From the NCBI GenBank assembly GCA_018697195.1, contig CM031857.1:60451697-60515696 (forward strand): a stretch of 64,000 nt of DNA, given 5' to 3'. This document shows, one piece after another, positions 50,987 to 63,400 of this stretch. Positions within the stretch are counted from its first letter, which is position 1; each line of letters opens with the position of its first letter. The stretch comes from Certhia americana (lineage: Eukaryota; Chordata; Aves; Passeriformes; Certhiidae). Made by a program: the position numbers and the translations under genes. Below the pieces are notes generated by a model, which was not told where the DNA came from, ran no database searches, and worked only from the letters and a program-made list of their open reading frames with translations.

Positions 50987-52774
50987 GTAAGTTATGGTAG
51001 TGAAAATAAATGTTTTTTTTTCTGAGAAATTATGCTAAAAATGATAGATCTAATGGCTCAAGTATGGGTTTGTGTCTACCTGTATTAGTGTCTGTGTGTT
51101 TTATGTAAAGGACAGAGTACTTACCTCTCATATTGCCTGTATGAATTGTGAGTTTTATTTGGAAAGAACATCTGTTCCAAACTGCAAAGCCTGTCAGAGA
51201 AAAAAGGAACAGATTTAGCAGTAGGAAAATATTTTTTGTTTATGAAATGTAGAACTAAAGTGAAACTACAAGCAGTAATACAACCAGAAGTGCTGTGTAA
51301 TTAGAGGAGTATGAAGTTTTAGTACGAGTTGGTTGGGATGAATAAAACACCCTTACTTTGAACTTCTGGATGTGGTTCTCCTTAAAGCACATTCAAACTA
51401 CATATTCAGTGGGTTGCACAAGTTACTGAAGGGGGAAGGTGGATCATGCCAACTTGCTGAACTCAAAGCCAGCCAGCTCATGCCTGTGGGATGGCCAAAC
51501 TAACAAAGTTGTCTATATATTTGTGTAACTAAAACCTGGTTTTATCTTTACTGTAGAAATTTGGATTAGTAGTCATAATCTGGCAAAAAATTAACAAGGA
51601 ATATATAAGATAGAGCAACATCTTCAAAACAATGAACTGTAATATTTTTAAGGATATGAGAAAAGTGTGCTTGTGAATCCCTGTTTTTTTAGAATTCTAG
51701 TATATACATTGTTGGTAAACATTAGTAAGTTTGCTGCTTTTCTTAATTCATGTATTTGTTATTTAATTTTAACATATTTTATGAAATCCATATTCAATAG
51801 TGTTTTAAGCCATTTAAAACTAAATGGTTTAATATTAACTGTATTTCATATGGGTAAATATAAACTTTGTAATAACTATATGTAGTTTCAAGGGGGAAAA
51901 CAATGTCATTGAGTGCTTAAGAGAAAAGTATTCTTCCTTGATGAAATTAGAAGTAATGAAATAATGAACTTGTGTGAGAGTTGTTGGGGATTTTGTCCAC
52001 CCTCAAGATTCAACCACTAGATGGTTTTAGATGTTATGCTGAAAAAGAGTGTTCCTTCTGCTCCTCTCACTTATTATTTAAAGCATGTGTTGAACCACTC
52101 ATGTATGAAGGCACCAGTTCATGTAAGGAATATGAAAAGAATTAAAGCAAAATTATTATGCAAAGAATGTAGTACAAAACATACAGAAGGTAAGCATTCT
52201 ATTTCTGGACCAGAGCAGCATGCCCATATATTTGAGAATGTATTCCTGCTTTATACAAAGCCCAAATAAAATACTTATGAGTTGCTGGGTGTTACCCTGC
52301 ATGTAATTTATGTGCTGGAACAAGTACTGACATGATCATTTGTGCCTATGTTGTTATTTCAGGTTTGTTTGATAGATAATAAAAATAAACCAGAAACATT
52401 GCACAAGTACTCCAAAGTCAGAATTAATGGCTTATCACTTTATATCATTAAGTCAGTTGTTTTTGTGCCCAGATTAGCTTGTCTGTTGAGAAGGTGGAGA
52501 GTAGCAGTGTGTCTCTAATAGCAGGATAACAGTGAATTTATATTGTAGTTCTTACAAATTCTTCCTTGACTGTTAGAGACACATTCTAAGCAGAAGAAAT
52601 CAAGAAGTCAGCTGACCTTTTTTACTTTCTTTGAGTGTGTGTGTGAATTGCTTAAATAAGTATGAAATGGACATAAATGTATCTTCAGTCCTTCAAATGT
52701 TTTTGTCTAAGAACTTAAAAAGAATTTGTAAAAGTTGTGCCCCTTTCCTGCTGCTCTGATTGCAAAGCTGGAGA
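50987..52774. other. Intron 2, left part
   Basis: AT-rich intron beginning with the exon 2 donor. No exon or repeat family recognised. An 82-codon frame at 52021 has no splice or conservation support. Confidence 0.65.
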
Positions 52775-54024
52775 CTTCAGCAAGGGGAAGTCCTGCCTGA
52801 GCAACCCAGTGGCCTTCTGTGATTGGGTGACTGCATCAGTGGACAAGGGAAGGGCTACAGAATTATAATTTATTTGGTCTTCTGTAAAGCCTTTGACAGA
52901 GTCCCTGAGAATGGCCTTCTCTCTAAACTGGAGAAAGATGGATTCAATGAATTGATTGTTTGAGGTATAAGAAAGTAGTTGGACAGTCTCATCCAGAGGG
53001 TAGTGGTCAATGGCTCAGAGTTCCAATGTACATCTTGTGATGAGTGGTGTCCTTCAGGGATCTGTAGTGGGGATCAGTGTCACTAAATACCTTGGTTAAT
53101 GACACAGATGAAGGGACCAAGTACACCCTCAGCAAATTTGCAGATGACGCTAAGCTGAGCAGTGAGGTTGACACACCTGAAGGACAGGATGCCATCCAGA
53201 GGGACCTGGACAAGCTCAGGATGCGGGTGCATGGGAATCTCATGAGGTTTAACAAGACCAAGCACAAGGTGCTGCACCTGTGATGGGGCAACCCCCAATA
53301 TCAGCACAGGCTGGGGTTGAACAGATGGAGAGCAGCCGTGGGGAGAAGGACTTGGGGATGCTGCTGGATGAGGGGCTGGACATGACCCAGCCATGGGCAC
53401 TCCCAGCCCAGAAAGCCAAATGTGTCCTGGGCTGCATCCAAAGCAGAGTGGGCAGCAGGGGAGGGAGGGGATTCTGCCCCTCTGCTCTGCTCTGCTGAGA
53501 CCCCACCTGCAGGGCTGCATCCAGCTCTGGGGTCCTAAGTGCAGGAAGGACATGGACCTGTTGTAGCAGATCCAGATGAGGGACACCAAGATGATCAGAG
53601 AGATGGAGCAGCTCTTCTGTGAGGAAAGGCTGAGAGAATTGGGAAGGTTCAGCCTGGAAAAGAGAAGGTTTAGGGGTGACCTAATTGTGGCCTTCCAGTG
53701 CCTGAAGGAAGATTGTAAGATGGAGAGAGAGACTTTTTATAAGGACATGTAGTGAAAGGACATGGGAGAATGACTTCAGTGTGAGAGTAGGTTTATGCTT
53801 GATATTAGAAGGAAAATCTTTTCTGTGTGGGTGGTGAGGCACTGGAACAGATTGCTCAGAGAAGTCGTGGATACCCCATTCCTTGAAGTGTTTAAGGGTG
53901 GGTTGGGTGGGCTCTGAGCAGTATGGTCTTAGTGGAAGGTGTATCCTGCCCATAGGAGGGGATTTAGAACTAGATGTTCTTTGAGGTCCCTTTCAACCAA
54001 ACCATTCTATGATGATTCTATGAT
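52775..54024 (+). mobile_element. CR1 LINE, 5'-truncated, with reverse-transcriptase remnant
   Basis: The longest repeat in the window, about 1.25 kb, in sense orientation with the CR1 3' terminus (ggtccctttcaaccaaacca followed by two ttctatga-type units). Reading frame 53077-53283 retains the reverse-transcriptase FADD motif (53137-53148), then [16 protein letters not shown] and NLMRFNK. Stops and indels interrupt the rest (for example tgg to tga changes near 52960 and 53280), so it cannot move on its own. Truncation at the 5' end is typical of CR1 retrotransposition. It lies in the same orientation as TDRD3, inside intron 2, and ends about 815 bp before exon 3. Confidence 0.93.
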
Positions 54025-54838
54025 ATGGATATGGAACACACAGGAACAGTTTATAGGAGCCTGTGAGATGCACAACTAACAGATCAGTTTCCTCAGATGT
54101 GCTCAGATTGAAAAACTGGCTGTGCTTCCTCATCATTGCCTGGCTATCTTGTGCAACAGAAAGACGATTGGGCATTTATTCCCTCTATAGATACTCATTA
54201 AATATACTAAAAGTGCATTCTTAGGAGGTTTTTTTAATTTGTAATGTACCTGTATTTCTCACTGAAAACCAGAATACATCAATTGTTTACAATATTTCAG
54301 ATACTAAAATAGAGTCCTGTTCAGTTCTAGATCAGAGTTCCAGAATAGTAGACCATTGACATATATTAATAGCAAAATACTGTTCTTGTAGTAATTATAT
54401 TTAGCACATTTTCTTTTGAAAGAGTTGTTTATGATTATAATAGGTAAGGATTTGTGCATGTGAAAAGACACAAACTAAAAATACTTTTCTCTGAGTGCCA
54501 GATGGAGGGTAAAGAAATATGTTTTATCTCTATTAAACCTCACAGTTATGTTTAACTACTAAACATTGCATAGTCATTTGGTTTTGTCTGATTAAAATGC
54601 TTTTAATCAATGTTGAAAATGTACTTAGAATGGGAATTTAATTTAAAAAGTAAAAGTATTACTTTTGTAAGTTCTTGAGTTATTGAATTTTTTATCACAC
54701 ACAGGAATGGGTTTCTCTAATAAATAGTTGTCATTATGGAAGAAATGCTCTTTTTCCTATTTTATGGGGTTTTTTTGTCGTTTTTTAAGTGCGGGTTTTT
54801 TTAAGTTAATGTTTTTTTGTCTTCTGTAATCATTTCAG
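54025..54838. other. Intron 2, right part, to the exon 3 acceptor
   Basis: AT-rich with T-rich runs before the exon 3 acceptor. Nothing else recognised. Confidence 0.7.
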
Positions 54839-54904
54839 ACAGATTTAAGAACGATTGGCAAGAAATTCCTCCCCAGTGACATCAATGGTGGAAAGGTGGA
54901 AAAG
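54839..54904 (+). CDS. TDRD3: TDRD3 coding exon 3 (residues 43-64)
   Basis: A 66-base phase 0-0 exon encoding [16 protein letters not shown] followed by GGKVEK, matching vertebrate TDRD3 almost residue for residue. It forms the link into the first OB-fold strand. It lies between acceptor tcatttcag and donor AAG|gtagac. The donor lacks G at +5 and is weaker than those of exons 1 and 2. Because the exon is exactly 22 codons, skipping it would preserve the frame. It is too short and too close to intronic stop codons to stand out as a long ORF; it was found by reading the conserved peptide across splice sites. Confidence 0.96.
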
Positions 54905-57900
54905 GTAGACAATATTTTTACTTTACTTTTCTGTATTCTGTGATTTCTGTGTGATGACAGTCTTCCACGGCACATTAGTCTGGTTTTGTCATTACTTCAC
55001 ACACAAAAACTCCCAATCTTTGAATATATTATAGTGTAAATCTATGAACATAATTTCATAAAAGAAGACTTCTTGGTTTTTATTTCACAACTTTGAAATG
55101 CTTAAATAAAAATTTGAACCCTCCTGGCAACTTCATTTGTTGCTGAGAAGTCATTTGCTCATTTGGTCTTGACATTGTATCAGAATTTTATTTTTCCTCT
55201 GCATTATCCTGAGAAGGAAACAAAGCAGGTCAGAAATAAATTAAAGTAGCGCTTGGGTTCTGATACACAATGATACATGTTAATGCTGTGTTACTTCCTA
55301 CTGATATACAGGACTATGACTATGCACTTATGTAATTTTCCTGTGACTATACATCCTGCAGGTTATGTGGATAAAATATGCTAGATGGTGCAACACTTTA
55401 TGTGCTAGAGAAGAGTATTATACTTGAAACTTGTGTGTACTAGATTTTAATGCATGTTGTGTGTTTAGGTAAAAATGAAGTTTGTCCCCTTCTGTATACC
55501 CTTCCTGTTTTGTTCCTTACATGAAATTCAGAGAGTGGATAAATGAAGGAATTTTATTTTAAACCTCACAGTGGTTCTCATTTCAATTCTTTATCCCTTA
55601 CTTCAAATATTGACAGTCTATCACTGATGTGAAAGTTCTGGGGAAACATGTTTCTTTACTGTTGAAATTCAGATGGTGCTAAGTTAAGGTGGGTATGTTT
55701 TAAGAAAGCGAGATTGATTGATGAGAGAAGCTGTTAAGAGCTGTTTAGATTTCTTTGTTCTGTTGTCTAAATGGAGTGGTCACTACTGCAAGCACAAACT
55801 TCTAGAAGATAAAAAGCACAAACATTATTGCCATTTATGCAAAGCACACTTGACAGAGAGTCCTTTGCAGGATCATAGATTTTAGCTAGGCAGCAATCTA
55901 TACATGCAGCATATTACTTAGTAAATTAATTTTATGGGAAGATCTTTATTAACTTTATATCCATAGATCTTTAGAAAATTATTCTTAAAAAACCCAAACC
56001 AGACATTTGCAAACCATTTCCTGGAGGGTTATAATCCTTATTTTGGAAATAATTACCCAGAAAAAAATCTGCTTGAGAAGTACTTCTATTTATAATTTTT
56101 AGCTCAAGCTATTAGATAATATGCTGAATCTTTGCTTTCTTAACTGCAATTTACTTCTTTTTGAGTAGCATAAAGCAAATCTGACTCCTTAATCAGTGCT
56201 GCTGTTTAGCTTTCAATGTCTGCAGATACACTACGTTATAGACCTACATGTTTACAAAAAAATAATATTTGTTTTATGGGAGAGGAACACCTTCTTAATA
56301 TAATCTCTCCATAGAAAGTAGTAATTTGTTGTTCAGAAATGTTTCAGTGAAAAATAGAAATTGTTGTTCTTTTCAGCCAACTCTAGCAGTAGGATTTATC
56401 TATATATCTCTATTGAGAACCTAGGATATTTTTCCATCTTTCATAGAAAATAACTTTATATAAAAAATAACTTCTAATGCAACTGTTTGCCTATTATAAT
56501 AGACAAATAGTTGCATAAACGCTGGGAGAGTCTGCAGCATGAGTATTTGACCATTATAGATGGTTATCACCTTTGGTCATTAATACGCAGAGCTGTTTCA
56601 CTCACACATTTGATATCTGTGTTTTGTATGGGTTTAAAAAAATAATATTACCAGCATTAACCACAAGATGGCCACATTTGCATAGGATTTGGGAAAACTG
56701 AATCCTCCCATTTATAGCTAGGTGACTATATACTATAAAGATACATTAAGCATTTTTGAAAGAATTGAAGTGATTATGAAGAAAGACGAGGATTATGAAG
56801 TTACAATGTAACTAGTAGCTGTTACATTTAAGGTGTTGCTGGTTTTCTTTTGAGAACTTGTATCCTTACAGTGGAAACATTAACTGCAGAAGAAGCATTC
56901 AGGAAGGATTTAAGTTGTGATCTCAGAGTTCCTTTCTGAGTTTTTCCTTTCTGGCAAATTGATGGTAAACAGTTGAGAACATAAGGTGCCAGCATTTTAA
57001 TTCCTGTTAAAGGTTACTCATATGCTTCCCAATTTCTGTTTCCTTGTTTTCTTGATTGTGGATTTTTGTTTTCTACAGCCTTTTTTATTATTTTTTTTTA
57101 AATGATGATCAGATTTGTTCCAGTTGAAATTGATCTGCATTTAAAAAAGCCTCTTTCAGTGAGAGTGATTGCTACATCAGATCTTCTACATAGTAAAGCC
57201 TCTGTGCTCCTGTTCCCTTATTTATTAATTTCTCTTCTTTTTATATGTACTTAACTACAGGTTATCTGCTCTCATTTAGTGTTCTTCTGGCTACCTATTC
57301 TGTTTCTTCAAGGTTAGAAGCTGGTGAACTGTGCACTTCTTCATCTTTTCGCTGTTATTTAGGAGCTAGAGATCAGTTGAGCAGGCACAGACAATTTTTT
57401 TTTCCAGAGAAGTTTAAATGACTTAGCTACAGCTGAAATGTGATAAATGGTTCTGGGTGGTTGGTTTGGACATGAGTTTTCAGGTGGGTTTATTTTGCTT
57501 TTTTTTTTTTTTTTTGGTTTGTGGTGGGTTTTTTTTTGGGTTTTTGTGGGATTTTTGTTTGGGGGTTTTTTTGTTTTGTTTTGTTTGTTTTTTGTTTCTT
57601 TGTTTTTTTTAGTTTCTTTTTTATTGTGATGAAGATTGTGGTGTGTATAGTAGGGTATCCATTTTTATGTAATCAATAGACAAGTGATGTCCCTTCAGTT
57701 TGTCATGTGTTGATTGGACCCTTGTTCAAAGAAGATGTGTTTCTAGTTGTTTACAATGCAGTTGTACTTGAAATTTCCTCTTGATCCAAACAGATAGTCT
57801 TCTGAGCTGTTTTTTTTGTTTTAGAAGGCCCTTTGTCAGTGACACCCTGCAGTGAAATCTTATCTGGACTCCATACTATGTTCAAAGTGACAGTATCTGT

Positions 57901-58173
57901 GTTTTTGTTTGTTTGCTTCCTCAACTGTTTTCGTTCACTTTTATTTTATAATTGGTATGTCAGAGATGTGTGAAGCATCACAACTGTTTCTCTGAAAAAG
58001 TCATTTTTATCATGCTTTAGAACACAGAGTACGTGAGTGATAGAAATTCAACATGACTGCCTGATCAAATTACACTTTTCTTTGCCTGGGGGCATCTGTT
58101 GGTGTGTCAAGATATTGCAGTCTGTTTGCTTAACAGTTCTAACAATTTTGTCTTTTCTGTTTGACTTATCTAG
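54905..58173. other. Intron 3
   Basis: AT-rich intron with no repeat family recognised. A G/T-only-like stretch at about 57440-57625 contains a T17 run (57499-57515) and spaced GGG runs. The 60-codon frame there is low-complexity and not a gene. Confidence 0.7.
57440..57625 (+). repeat. G/T-rich low-complexity stretch in intron 3
   Basis: About 185 bases almost devoid of C on the + strand, alternating T runs with GG, GGG and GGGGG runs. Four G runs at 57526-57565, with loops of 9, 7 and 10 bases, form a loose G-quadruplex-type pattern on the transcribed RNA strand. Confidence 0.8.
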
Positions 58174-58334
58174 CTGGAAGGGCCATGTGTCCTGCAAATA
58201 CAGAAAATTCGCAATGTTGCTGCACCAAAGGATAATGAAGAATCTCAGGCTGCTCCCAGAATGTTACGTTTACAGATGACTGATGGGCACACAAGCTGCA
58301 CAGCTATAGAATACAGTAGCATGTCAAAAATAAG
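58174..58334 (+). CDS. TDRD3: TDRD3 coding exon 4 (residues 65-118, OB-fold)
   Basis: A 161-base exon opening with [20 protein letters not shown], continuing [18 protein letters not shown] and ending at MSKI plus two bases of a Ser codon. This is the core of the TDRD3 OB-fold. The [17 protein letters not shown] segment corresponds to the insertion loop which, in known TDRD3-TOP3B and RMI1-TOP3A structures, contributes to contact with the topoisomerase (family knowledge). The acceptor is ttatctag and the donor AAG|gtgaac is weak at +5. A different-frame ORF at 58037-58279 overlaps the exon and is a shadow. No frameshift or stop is seen. Confidence 0.97.
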
Positions 58335-60317
58335 GTGAACAACTTTCTTTTCCATATTTTCCTTTGATACTTAAATGTCCTTGAAATAATAGAAGTGTCC
58401 TTAGTAATTTATGAAAAAAATTGCTTGACAAAAGAGGCTTCCTTCTGGGACTTGTATATAGTGAATAAATTAAAATTCAGCATGCAAAGGTGTATATGAA
58501 TGTAATTTACAGGAATGTTTATGCTGGACTACATAATGGAAGAAAGTGGATTTTTGCAGCCGTCTACTGAGTTGTAGTTTCACAGCACACAGCATTTTTG
58601 GGGAGTGTGTAAACTTGGGCCAAATTCCCAGTTTTTAGTAGTAGCAGATCTTTTGCCTTACCTTTGTAGCAGGAATGCCACAGGCTTGACGCTCCTAAGC
58701 CAGTGCTGCTTAACCATGGGCAGGCCTGTAACTTTGATATTTCTTCAGTTAAAAGTGAAGGGTAAGAGAGCTGATTACTGCTGAACATGGGGATGCTCTG
58801 TGTGTTTGGTTATGGAGGTACTAAAAACAATCACTGGTGTTTAGTCTGAAGAGTCAAGATGTGCTCTGCATTCTTCTAAGTCGGATAACTTTGGTTAGGA
58901 AAAAACCTTCTTCTGTCTTTCTCTGCTAGTTGCAACATTTAGATATAAATATATATTTAATTTCTGAATGTCATCTTTTACTGTTAAACTGTTCCTTCTG
59001 AGAAGGAGCCAGCTTGAGTTTAGAGTGATGCTGTCAGAACATTTAATGATATTTTAATTTTAGCTAGAGCCAGCACAACTTGGAATATCATATTCCAATG
59101 CGAATATGAAGAGAGCAATAAAGGAAGGCTCCTCTGTATGTAGGTTCTAGATCACAAAATGTTTAAAGATGAACACCCAGTACAAGACATCATTTGAAAG
59201 CTGATAAAATCTCAACAATGTTAGAGAACTCATCACTAGTAATGTTGTGAGCTCTTCTTTTTATATAACATTTAAATATTTAATTTGTGTTATATGTAAT
59301 TGTTTCAGGTTTGATATTGAACTATTAATAATATTCTGCAATAATATTCTGTTTCAGTACATAGTGTTACTTTAAATAAATAAAAATCACAATTTTCTCT
59401 TAAATTACAGGCTTTTCATGACTATCTATGGTTTCCATTTACCCCTTTCCCCTTGCCTAATTTTAATTTTTTTTTCTGTATTTCTTTCATGTCTATTTTT
59501 TGATCTCATCTTCTTTGCCTTTATCAGAACAATCCAAAAATCCAGTAATACTGCTAAGGTTAAATGCCACTGGTGCTATAATTGACTGACTCCACTATGA
59601 ATGTTCCTCACCATGTAGGATGGGCCTGTGATTGCAACAGTAGCTTTAGCACATTTTAAAGAGATAATTGTCTCTCAGTTGAAAGTTTTTAACTGGCCAT
59701 GTCCTGTTTCTCACAATAAGAGGCAGTTTCCAGATTATACTGCTTGTCATATCTTTCAATTACATGTTGGAAATACGTGATTCTTTTATGCTTCTGCTGT
59801 TGCTTTTCCTAGGGCAGATTCTCATGAGAAGAAGATATGGTGGCTCCATGATACTTATTCTACTACAGTCCTAGCTAGCTCTTAGCAATGTGTAGAAAGG
59901 TTTCTTTCTAATCACTCTATGTGTCTACTAAGTTAAATGTCTGTACCAAAGTGAGATGATTAACTATTTGGAAATCCACTCTTAACTGTAAATAGAAAGA
60001 ATCTGGTTCAAAGTCAGTTGTCTAAGAATATCATCGGATAGTCTAAACAAATCATGTCCTTATTTTGATATTGTGAAATTAGGTATTAACCAAACAGACA
60101 GTTTGCCTATATTCATCTCTGTTAGAAACTAATTTGCATTTTGTATAATGGGTGGGAAGTGTTGCAATAAAGCTATTGAAAAGTACTGTGCTTTTTGATG
60201 CTATTTTTTTATTATGGCATATGAAGATGTTAAAATTATAGTAAGAGTAGTTTTTTATATGTTTCTTTGTGGCAGAATATTAATAAATGTATTTGAATTT
60301 TTTGTTTCTACCTCTAG
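58335..60317. other. Intron 4
   Basis: About 2 kb of AT-rich sequence between exons 4 and 5, without a recognised repeat or exon. Confidence 0.7.
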
Positions 60318-60459
60318 CCTGAACACTCCACCTGGAACAAAAATTAGACTTTCAGGAATTGTTGAAGTAAGAAATGGTTTCTTGCTGTTGGATGACAGTA
60401 ACACAGCAGTTCTTGGAGGTGAAGTGGAGCATCTTATAGAAAAGTGGGAATTACAAAGG
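60318..60459 (+). CDS. TDRD3: TDRD3 coding exon 5 (residues 118-165, end of OB-fold)
   Basis: A 142-base exon. Its first base completes the Ser codon begun in exon 4. It then reads [20 protein letters not shown], then [20 protein letters not shown], ending EKWELQR. These are the closing strands and C-terminal helix of the OB-fold, and WELQR is the conserved end of this domain in vertebrate TDRD3. The acceptor is ctacctctag and the donor AGG|gtgagg at 60460. A second possible donor (gtaaca) five bases further on would shift the frame, so the first is preferred. The next exon, expected to start near SLSKHNR in other vertebrates, was not found before 64000, so the gene continues off the right edge. 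Confidence 0.96.
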
Positions 60460-63400
60460 GTGAGGTAACACCACTGGAAATGCTTGTCTTACAAGTTGCA
60501 TATTACATTTAAAACCTCAACCTTATTCTAGTGACTGTGAACTTTCATATAATATGCTCTTAGAACTGTACTGTCCAGATAGTTTTAGGGCTGCAGCCAA
60601 ATGAATGCAAGTAGGTCTTACGTGTAATGTTACAAATGAAAAAATTGCAAGTGATCTTTGCATGGGTACTGATTCCTTTCTGCAGGGATTGAAAATATTA
60701 ATCAAACATATTAAATTTATTTTGGTAAATAGTCAATGGGCGTTTGCTTTCTTAAACAGTGTGTTTGGTACCAAAATACTATGGAGTTCTGCCTTTCACA
60801 GCTACTGTCTGCAAAATGTGTCCTTTTGAGGCAAAAATAATAGCATAAATGTACATAAAACATAGAATTTAGTATCCTTTGGTATGATCCCTGTACTCCA
60901 CATTTCATCAGTACTTTAAATAAATTGCGGTTACAAAGTCAAATTGGAGATTTACAATTTTTCCAATGAGGCGTAAATATGTGTGAGTTCCTTTATTTTG
61001 GTTTCTGTCGCAGTTGATCAAAAAGTGGCTGCAGGAATATTTTTTCATACATTTTCTCACAAACAGGTGGAAGTTCCTAGTGCAGGAGTTGTGATCCTAT
61101 TACCATTAGTCCCAAATACTTGCCAGATTAACCATCACTACTCCAGCCATGCATATCTCTGTATTTTTGCATCCTCATCTCTGAAGCAGAGTAGCTGCTT
61201 ATGAACATATTGGTTTTGTATGAAAGTACTCATTTTATTGTTGCTCCTGCTAAGTTGGGCTCAGTAATTTTTGTTAGAATTAGACTTCTTTGGTATTTGG
61301 TTAAACTTAATAGATTTTGGCAAACTGGGCCAAAATTAATTTGAATTTTAGAGTTATGCATTTTAGTAGATTCTGTTTGGCATCCTTCAGCCTTTATAGC
61401 TGTGGTTTTTTGAACACAAAAGCATTCCCGGTTTTAAATGAAGCTTTCAAAATAACAAAGGTTCTGGGGCCAACAGAAGAAACATCCCATTTTATGGTTT
61501 TTATTCTTACTTAGTATTAAGTCTTGTGAGTTCTCTCTTCAGTTAAAAAAGGCTAAGTTTTAAGGTAAATGGGGCAGAAGAGAGAATGCAGAGCTAAGAC
61601 ATTCTTAAGAATGCTGTGCAATTCACAAAACAAGAATAGAACTGGTTTGCTTTCTTGGTGGTATTTTGGACAGTCTGTTTTCATATTTCTTCTACCTGGA
61701 CTTCAACAGATAAATTTTGCTTTATTCTTAAAAATTGTTTTTTGAAATCCGTACCAAGAAATAGCTTGGAACAGACTCTAATTATGTAAATAAAAAAAGC
61801 AAAGCTTTAATAACCAAAGGCGTGCTGCTGACTACAGCTTTCAAAACTTGTTAGCCAGTTCTTTTGGTTGTATTTGATATGTGTAACAGAGTGGGATCTG
61901 TCTCTGATTTGCTCTGGTAAGATACAGAAAGTTAACTCTTGCCTGCTCCTATCATGTCAGTGCTATGATCCTCAAACTTCTGGAGTTTGCCGTAGTATTG
62001 TTTTCTTTTTTTTGTTGACCAGCTCACATCACATGAATGTGGCCATGTCAGAAAAGCTGTGGGTGACAAGGAATCAGTTTGGAGAGGTGAACCATGACCA
62101 CCGGAAATTGTAGTTCCAGTTCTTACATTCAGACTGACAGCTAGACAGATAGGGCTCAAACAAATCTGTAGAAGCCAGATGCTACACAGTAGCAGTTTCC
62201 CTATGAGCTTCTATCCTGTTCAGAAAGATTTGTAGAAGAGTACACTGACAAATAAGCGTAATTGCTAAAATATCTGAGAGGTGATAGACATTACCACTTC
62301 TTGTCTAATCTTGCCATGGAAGCTTAAATAAAATGATGAATTGTCTTTGCAGCAAGAGACCTAAACCTTTATTGTATAAATAATGTAGCTATTTCAAATT
62401 ACTTGTTTTGAAGCTAGTTTTTTTTATTTTTGAAGGCAGTTTTATATTTTCTCTCCACTAGCAAGTCAGAGGTGTGTTAATTTGGCTTCCTGAGTAGATG
62501 ATGAAATAAGATGATGAATATAATGGTTTTATACTTAGTATAACGTTAGTGTTATTAAGCCAAATAACATTATGAAACTTTAGAATAAAGTTTGTTTATC
62601 CTGTCTGAAGGTGTTGCCCTTGCACCTACTTGTCAGCTTCTACTTGTTCAATTCTATTACTGTTTTGTTTCATTCAGAACAGTGTTTGAAAATTGCTTTC
62701 TGGAGGAATCAAGTTTTAGTAATAAAAGACTCAATACAATGTAGCATATGTGTAATGAATGCAGTATTATCACACTGCATCAGGAATAAATGTGGTCTTC
62801 CTTGTAGCATTCAATTTTGTCATAAGGTGGATTCTTGACTGGAAATTTCAAGTCTTTTTAAGTGTCCTTATTTAAGTGATAGTAAGTAAATAAGGAAGGA
62901 GTAAATGAGACTGTGACTGCATGATTTTTTTTTTCCAAGACTATTTGGAAATATAAGGTGAAATGTCATGGACATCTTTAGGAAAAAATACAGTTCCAAA
63001 TAATTTTTGCTTTGTGGTGTTCCTCCTGTTCTGATGGTGACTGATGTTCCAAACATGAAGGATCAGTATCTGTAAGATACTGATGGTACCCTTTGTATGA
63101 GGGAACGAGTGTTTTGTATTGCTATTAAACAAAATCCAGACAATATGTAAGTGAAGCCTGAAGCAAATCTGCAGAGGTGATTGGTGAGACTGTTTTATAG
63201 GCTCTTAAATTTGTAACACTTAGAATTACAGATCATCTAAAAGTGAAACTCTCTAGTATACTTGCAGATTTTTTCTGTTTTGGTGAAGGTGAGGCTAAAT
63301 ATTGAGATTACTTCATAGAAGATGGAGTAGTTTTAGGTATACTTCAAAGTACATATATAAAGGAAGCAAGGATACAATAGTACATAATATCTAGCAATCT

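Noticed and set aside
57447..57629. 60-codon Phe/Gly/Trp-rich frame
   Set aside because: Pure product of a G/T low-complexity stretch.
60465..60470. Alternative exon 5 donor gtaaca
   Set aside because: Would add five bases and shift the frame; gtgagg at 60460 fits the conserved exon end.
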